From CAZCBN01 sp964496975 (GTDB lineage Bacteria; Planctomycetota; Phycisphaerae; Phycisphaerales; UBA1924), in NCBI GenBank assembly GCA_964496975.1, contig CAZCBN010000004.1:1-62764 (forward strand): a stretch of DNA of 62,764 nucleotides, written 5' to 3'. A program made the position numbers and the translations under genes. The notes beneath the pieces are model-generated. The model ran no database searches, was not told where the DNA came from, and saw only the letters and a program-made list of their open reading frames with translations. Shown here in pieces: positions 59,571-62,764 of this stretch. Position 1 is the stretch's first letter; every line of letters begins with the position of its first letter.

Positions 59571-62500
59571 ATGCCGCCGATCGACCCCGCCAACCCCGCC
59601 CGCCCGGCCCCCGTCGGGGCAGGTCCCTCCGACCGGGCCGACGCCGCCCCGCGCGGTGAGCGCCGCCTCATCCTCGACGCGCTGGGCCAGGCCGACCACG
59701 CCGAGCAACGCGCCCGCGCCTCCTCCTCCGCCGGCTTCCGCGCGGGCTTCGGCGCCGCCGATCGCGCCGAGCCGGGCGTCTTCCCCGGCTACGACCTGCT
59801 CCGCGAGATCCACCGCGGCGGCCAGGGCGTCGTCTACCTCGCCCTGCAACGCTCCACCAAGCGACGCGTCGCCGTCAAGGTGCTCCACGGCGGCGCCACC
59901 GCGGGCCCCGAACGCCGCGCACGCTTCGAGCGCGAGGTGCAGGTGCTGGGCCAGCTCAATCATCCCGGCATCGTGAAGATCCACGACAGCGGCTGCACCC
60001 CCGACGGCTCGTTCTTCTACGTCATGGACTACATCGCCGGCCGCTCGCTCGACGACTACATCCGCGGCCTCCGCGCCGGCCGCATCGCCTCGCGGGCCCC
60101 CGCGTCCAAGCGCCGCGGCCCGGGCCGCTGGCGGTCCCGGGGCCGCTTCTCCGCCTCCGCGGGCTCAAGCGCCGCCCACGCCCACCACACGCCCGCCTGG
60201 GCGCCCACCGTGGACGCCGCCGCGGGCCACACGGGGCACGCGCCGCAGGCCCCCACCTTCTCGTCCGGCGGCGACATCGAGCCCCCCTCCTCCCTCAGAG
60301 ACCGCCTCGAGCTCTTTGCGAACATCTGCGACGCCGTCTTCGCCTCCCACCTCCACGGCGTCATCCACCGCGACATCAAGCCGGCCAACATCCGCCTCGA
60401 CGCCCGCGGCACCCCCGTGCTCGTCGACTTCGGCCTCGCCAAGATCGAGACCGGCTCCTCCGCGCCGCCCGCGTATGCGTCTGACGACACCGGTCTTCTC
60501 GAAGGCGGCGCTGCCGACGCCGGCCCTGGCCGTGCTGGCGCGACCAACGCGAGGCCCGCCGACGCGCCGGCCGCCGACCCCGCCCCGCAGAGCATCACGG
60601 GCCAGTTCATCGGCAGCCTCCCCTGGGCCAGCCCCGAGCAGGCCGAGGGCCTGCACGCCCGCGTCGACGCCCGCACCGACGTCTACAGCCTGGGCGTCGT
60701 GCTCTACCAGCTCACGACCGCGGGCCGCTTCCCCTACCGCGTCGTGGGCCGCGCTCGGGAGGTGCTCGACAACATCGTGCACGCCGACCCCGCCCGCCCC
60801 AGCTCCTTCGGCGACGAGCTCGACGAGCGCGTCGGCGACGAGCTCGAGACCATCATCCTCAAGGCCCTCGCGAAGGAGCCGCAGCGCCGCTACCAGAGCG
60901 CGGGCGAGCTGGGCCGCGACGTCCGCCGCTACCTCGCCGGCGAGGCGATCGAGGCCAAACGCGACAGCGGCTGGTACATGCTCAGCAAGTCCGTGCGCCG
61001 GCACCGCACGCCCGTGGCGCTCGGCGCCGCGGCCTGCCTGGGCGTCGCGGCCTTCGCCGTCACCGCCGGCACGCTGTGGGCCCGGGCCGAGCACGCGCTC
61101 GGGGGCGAGCGCCTCGCGCGGGCCCAGGCCGACGCCGAGCGGGCCCGGGCCGAGGCCAACTTCGATGCCGTGCGGGGCCTCGCCCGCACGCTGATGTTCG
61201 ACGTGCACGACCAGATCGAGAACCTCCGCGGCGCCACCCGCGCCCGCGAGACGCTGCTGAGCGAGGCGCAGCGCTACCTGCAGGTGCTGGACGAGCAGCT
61301 TGACGGCGCCGACGCCGTGCGCCCCGAGCTGCTCGAGGAACTCGCCGAGGCGCACGACCGCCTGGGCGACATCCAGTCCGCCCTGGCCGAGCCGCCGCCC
61401 GAGCCCACGCCCGAACCCGCCGACGCCGCACCCGCAACAGCAACCTCCGCGACACCGAGCGACCGGGCCGAGGCCAGCTACCGCCGCGCGTACGAGCTGC
61501 GCACCTTGCTGGTCACGCTGTCGCCGCAGCTCCCCGGCCCGCGGCTGGGCCTGGCGACGAGCAGCGAGAACTGGGCGTCGGCGTTGCGTCGCCGCCGCTT
61601 GTTCACTGAAGCGCTCTCCCAGCTCGACCAGGCCGAGCGGCACCTGGCCGACGCCGCCGAGCGCGGCGCCGACGCCGCCGAGCTCGCCCCCCGCCGGGCC
61701 TCCCTCGCCGCCGAGCGGGCCGACCTGCACCGCCTGCGGGGCGAGAACGCCGCCGAGCTCAGCGAGGCCCGGGCCCACCTTGCGCAGGCCGAGCGCAGCG
61801 CCGCGGACGCCGCGGCCTCTCGCGCCGCCGCGCCGGGCCCGGACGCCGCACGTCTCGACGCGCAGGCGCTGCAGGACGACGCCCGCATCGCCCTCACGCT
61901 GGGCCGTGCGTGTGCGCAGCACGCCGACACCCTGACCGAGGCGGGCCGGCCCGACGAAGCCGCCCCCTTCGCCGCCGAGGCCGCCGGGCTGTTTGAGCGC
62001 GCCGCCGCGCTCGCCGAGCGTTCCGCGGCCGACCTCGCCCCGCGTGCTGAGGCGTCCCCCGCCGACGGCGAGCTCGCCCGCGACCTGATGCTCGCGCGGC
62101 ACGAGGCGGGCCTCGCCCGCGCCTCGGCCGCACGCGAGGCGCCGGGCCTTCCGCGCGAAGCCCGCGAGGCGCTGCGCGAGGCCGCGCTGGCGCAGTACCG
62201 CGCCGCCCTGCGCCTCGCCGAGCAGCGGGCGGCCGATCTCTCCGACCTTGAGGCCCAGCGCGACCTCGGCACCATGCTGAACAAGGTGGGCAACGAGCTC
62301 CGCGCCCTCGAGCGCCTGGACGACGCCGCCGCGGTGTACGACGCGCTGCTCACGCTGCGCGAGAGCGTCTCCCGCGCCGACCCCATCGCCCGGCACGCGC
62401 GGGACCTCTTCGTCGCCGTCTTCAAGCGGGCCCAGATCGACGAGCTTCTCGCCGCGCGCGAAACCACCGACGCGGCCGCCCGCGACCGCCTGCTGCTCGC

Positions 62501-62639
62501 CGCCCGGGCCGGCTACGAGCGGGCCCTGGGCGTCGCGCAGGCCGCGCAGGCCGACGGCGCCGAGCTGGGGAGCGAAGCCGCCTCGGCCGAGCGACGTCTC
62601 CGTGAAGTTCGGGCCCTGCTTGGAGAGGGAAACCCATGA
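59571..62639 (+). CDS. Membrane-anchored Ser/Thr protein kinase with a helical repeat C-terminus
   Basis: 1022 residues. Kinase domain about 75-465: glycine loop IHRGGQGVVYL, Lys103 in VAVKVL, HRDIKPANI (catalytic Asp268), DFG at 286-288 and SLPWASPEQAEG for the P+1 loop, all intact. Two large low-complexity insertions are present: about 172-240 (His/Ala/Ser-rich) between the hinge and catalytic loop, and about 295-340 in the activation segment. A membrane helix near 478-498 (VALGAAACLGVAAFAVTAG) is followed by about 500 extracytoplasmic residues of Ala/Arg/Glu-rich, TPR-like helical repeats. It is probably the regulator of the adjacent ECF sigma factor. Confidence 0.93.
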   Translation: MPPIDPANPARPAPVGAGPSDRADAAPRGERRLILDALGQADHAEQRARASSSAGFRAGFGAADRAEPGVFPGYDLLREIHRGGQGVVYLALQRSTKRRVAVKVLHGGATAGPERRARFEREVQVLGQLNHPGIVKIHDSGCTPDGSFFYVMDYIAGRSLDDYIRGLRAGRIASRAPASKRRGPGRWRSRGRFSASAGSSAAHAHHTPAWAPTVDAAAGHTGHAPQAPTFSSGGDIEPPSSLRDRLELFANICDAVFASHLHGVIHRDIKPANIRLDARGTPVLVDFGLAKIETGSSAPPAYASDDTGLLEGGAADAGPGRAGATNARPADAPAADPAPQSITGQFIGSLPWASPEQAEGLHARVDARTDVYSLGVVLYQLTTAGRFPYRVVGRAREVLDNIVHADPARPSSFGDELDERVGDELETIILKALAKEPQRRYQSAGELGRDVRRYLAGEAIEAKRDSGWYMLSKSVRRHRTPVALGAAACLGVAAFAVTAGTLWARAEHALGGERLARAQADAERARAEANFDAVRGLARTLMFDVHDQIENLRGATRARETLLSEAQRYLQVLDEQLDGADAVRPELLEELAEAHDRLGDIQSALAEPPPEPTPEPADAAPATATSATPSDRAEASYRRAYELRTLLVTLSPQLPGPRLGLATSSENWASALRRRRLFTEALSQLDQAERHLADAAERGADAAELAPRRASLAAERADLHRLRGENAAELSEARAHLAQAERSAADAAASRAAAPGPDAARLDAQALQDDARIALTLGRACAQHADTLTEAGRPDEAAPFAAEAAGLFERAAALAERSAADLAPRAEASPADGELARDLMLARHEAGLARASAAREAPGLPREAREALREAALAQYRAALRLAEQRAADLSDLEAQRDLGTMLNKVGNELRALERLDDAAAVYDALLTLRESVSRADPIARHARDLFVAVFKRAQIDELLAARETTDAAARDRLLLAARAGYERALGVAQAAQADGAELGSEAASAERRLREVRALLGEGNP

Positions 62640-62764
62640 AAGTTCGGGCCCTTTGCATAGCCTTCACCCCGGAATCTGGTGCCTTGGATTGAACCACCCC
62701 CGCCCGTCCGGTACGTTCGACCGACCGAATCCCGCGCCGCCCACCGACACCCCCCCCGACGAGC
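62640..62764. other. Window end after the kinase gene
   Basis: 125 bases with no certain gene. An 18-codon frame starts at ATG 62636, overlapping the kinase stop as ATGA (MKVRALCIAFTPESGALD), which is too short to support. AAGTTCGGGCCCT occurs twice (62605-62617 and 62640-62652), a short direct repeat around the kinase stop. Confidence 0.5.

Overview
The window is GC-rich bacterial DNA that most resembles a planctomycete, probably of the Phycisphaerae/Phycisphaerales. The evidence is the gene content: secreted proteins ending in paired dockerin-like DIFDLFDFLA repeats, an ECF sigma factor next to a Ser/Thr kinase, DUF1579 proteins, GTG/TTG starts, and short palindromic repeats scattered between and inside genes. 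It is a draft assembly with three 10-N scaffold gaps (4668-4677, 38102-38111, 56799-56808). Each gap interrupts or abuts a gene.

Layout. 1-4100 (minus): histidine operon hisG-hisC-hisB-hisHF. It is preceded by a 21-residue leader peptide with eight His codons and by a terminator hairpin, a classical attenuation leader. The last gene is an in-frame HisH-HisF fusion cut by the window edge. 4115-8277 (minus): DUF3299 protein, FtsX-type permease with its ATPase, DUF2721 membrane protein. 8367-11055 (plus): a tightly overlapped four-gene set centred on a ferric-reductase-like/Rieske fusion. 11185-14216 (minus): atpG without other ATP synthase genes, a small protein, a PhnP-like hydrolase, a DUF1579 protein. 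14416-19601 (minus): solute-binding protein, two sugar permeases and a GH1 glycosidase, a glycoside uptake and cleavage operon. 19850-22496 (minus): second DUF1579 protein, a RibB with a degenerate RibA domain, a small protein. 22708-28946 (plus): queA, a secreted FG-GAP protein, murE and murF. 29142-32034 (minus): unrecognised conserved-looking protein, PIG-L deacetylase, lipoprotein. 32146-36900 (plus): Dus, alpha/beta hydrolase, outer-membrane beta-barrel protein. 36998-41424 (minus): DUF486 protein, lexA, a gap-truncated gene, dprA, lipoprotein. 41453-52180: SpoIID protein, alcohol dehydrogenase (minus), a frameshifted thioredoxin-like gene, CCA-adding enzyme, a tandem pair of secreted ClpP-fold proteins, M3 peptidase. 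52345-62639: secreted metalloprotease, then FHA-GAF-PP2C phosphatase, membrane HAMP-PP2C phosphatase, ECF sigma factor and Ser/Thr kinase, which together look like a phosphorylation-controlled regulatory module.

Strongest observations: (i) the his leader peptide with attenuator, a mechanism I know from proteobacteria and not from this phylum; (ii) a 28-bp palindromic element inserted in frame in both queA and murE, in opposite orientations and differing at one base; (iii) the HisH-HisF fusion; (iv) the kinase/phosphatase/sigma cluster; (v) the Rieske/ferric-reductase gene set. No tRNA, rRNA, CRISPR array, insertion sequence or prophage was seen.
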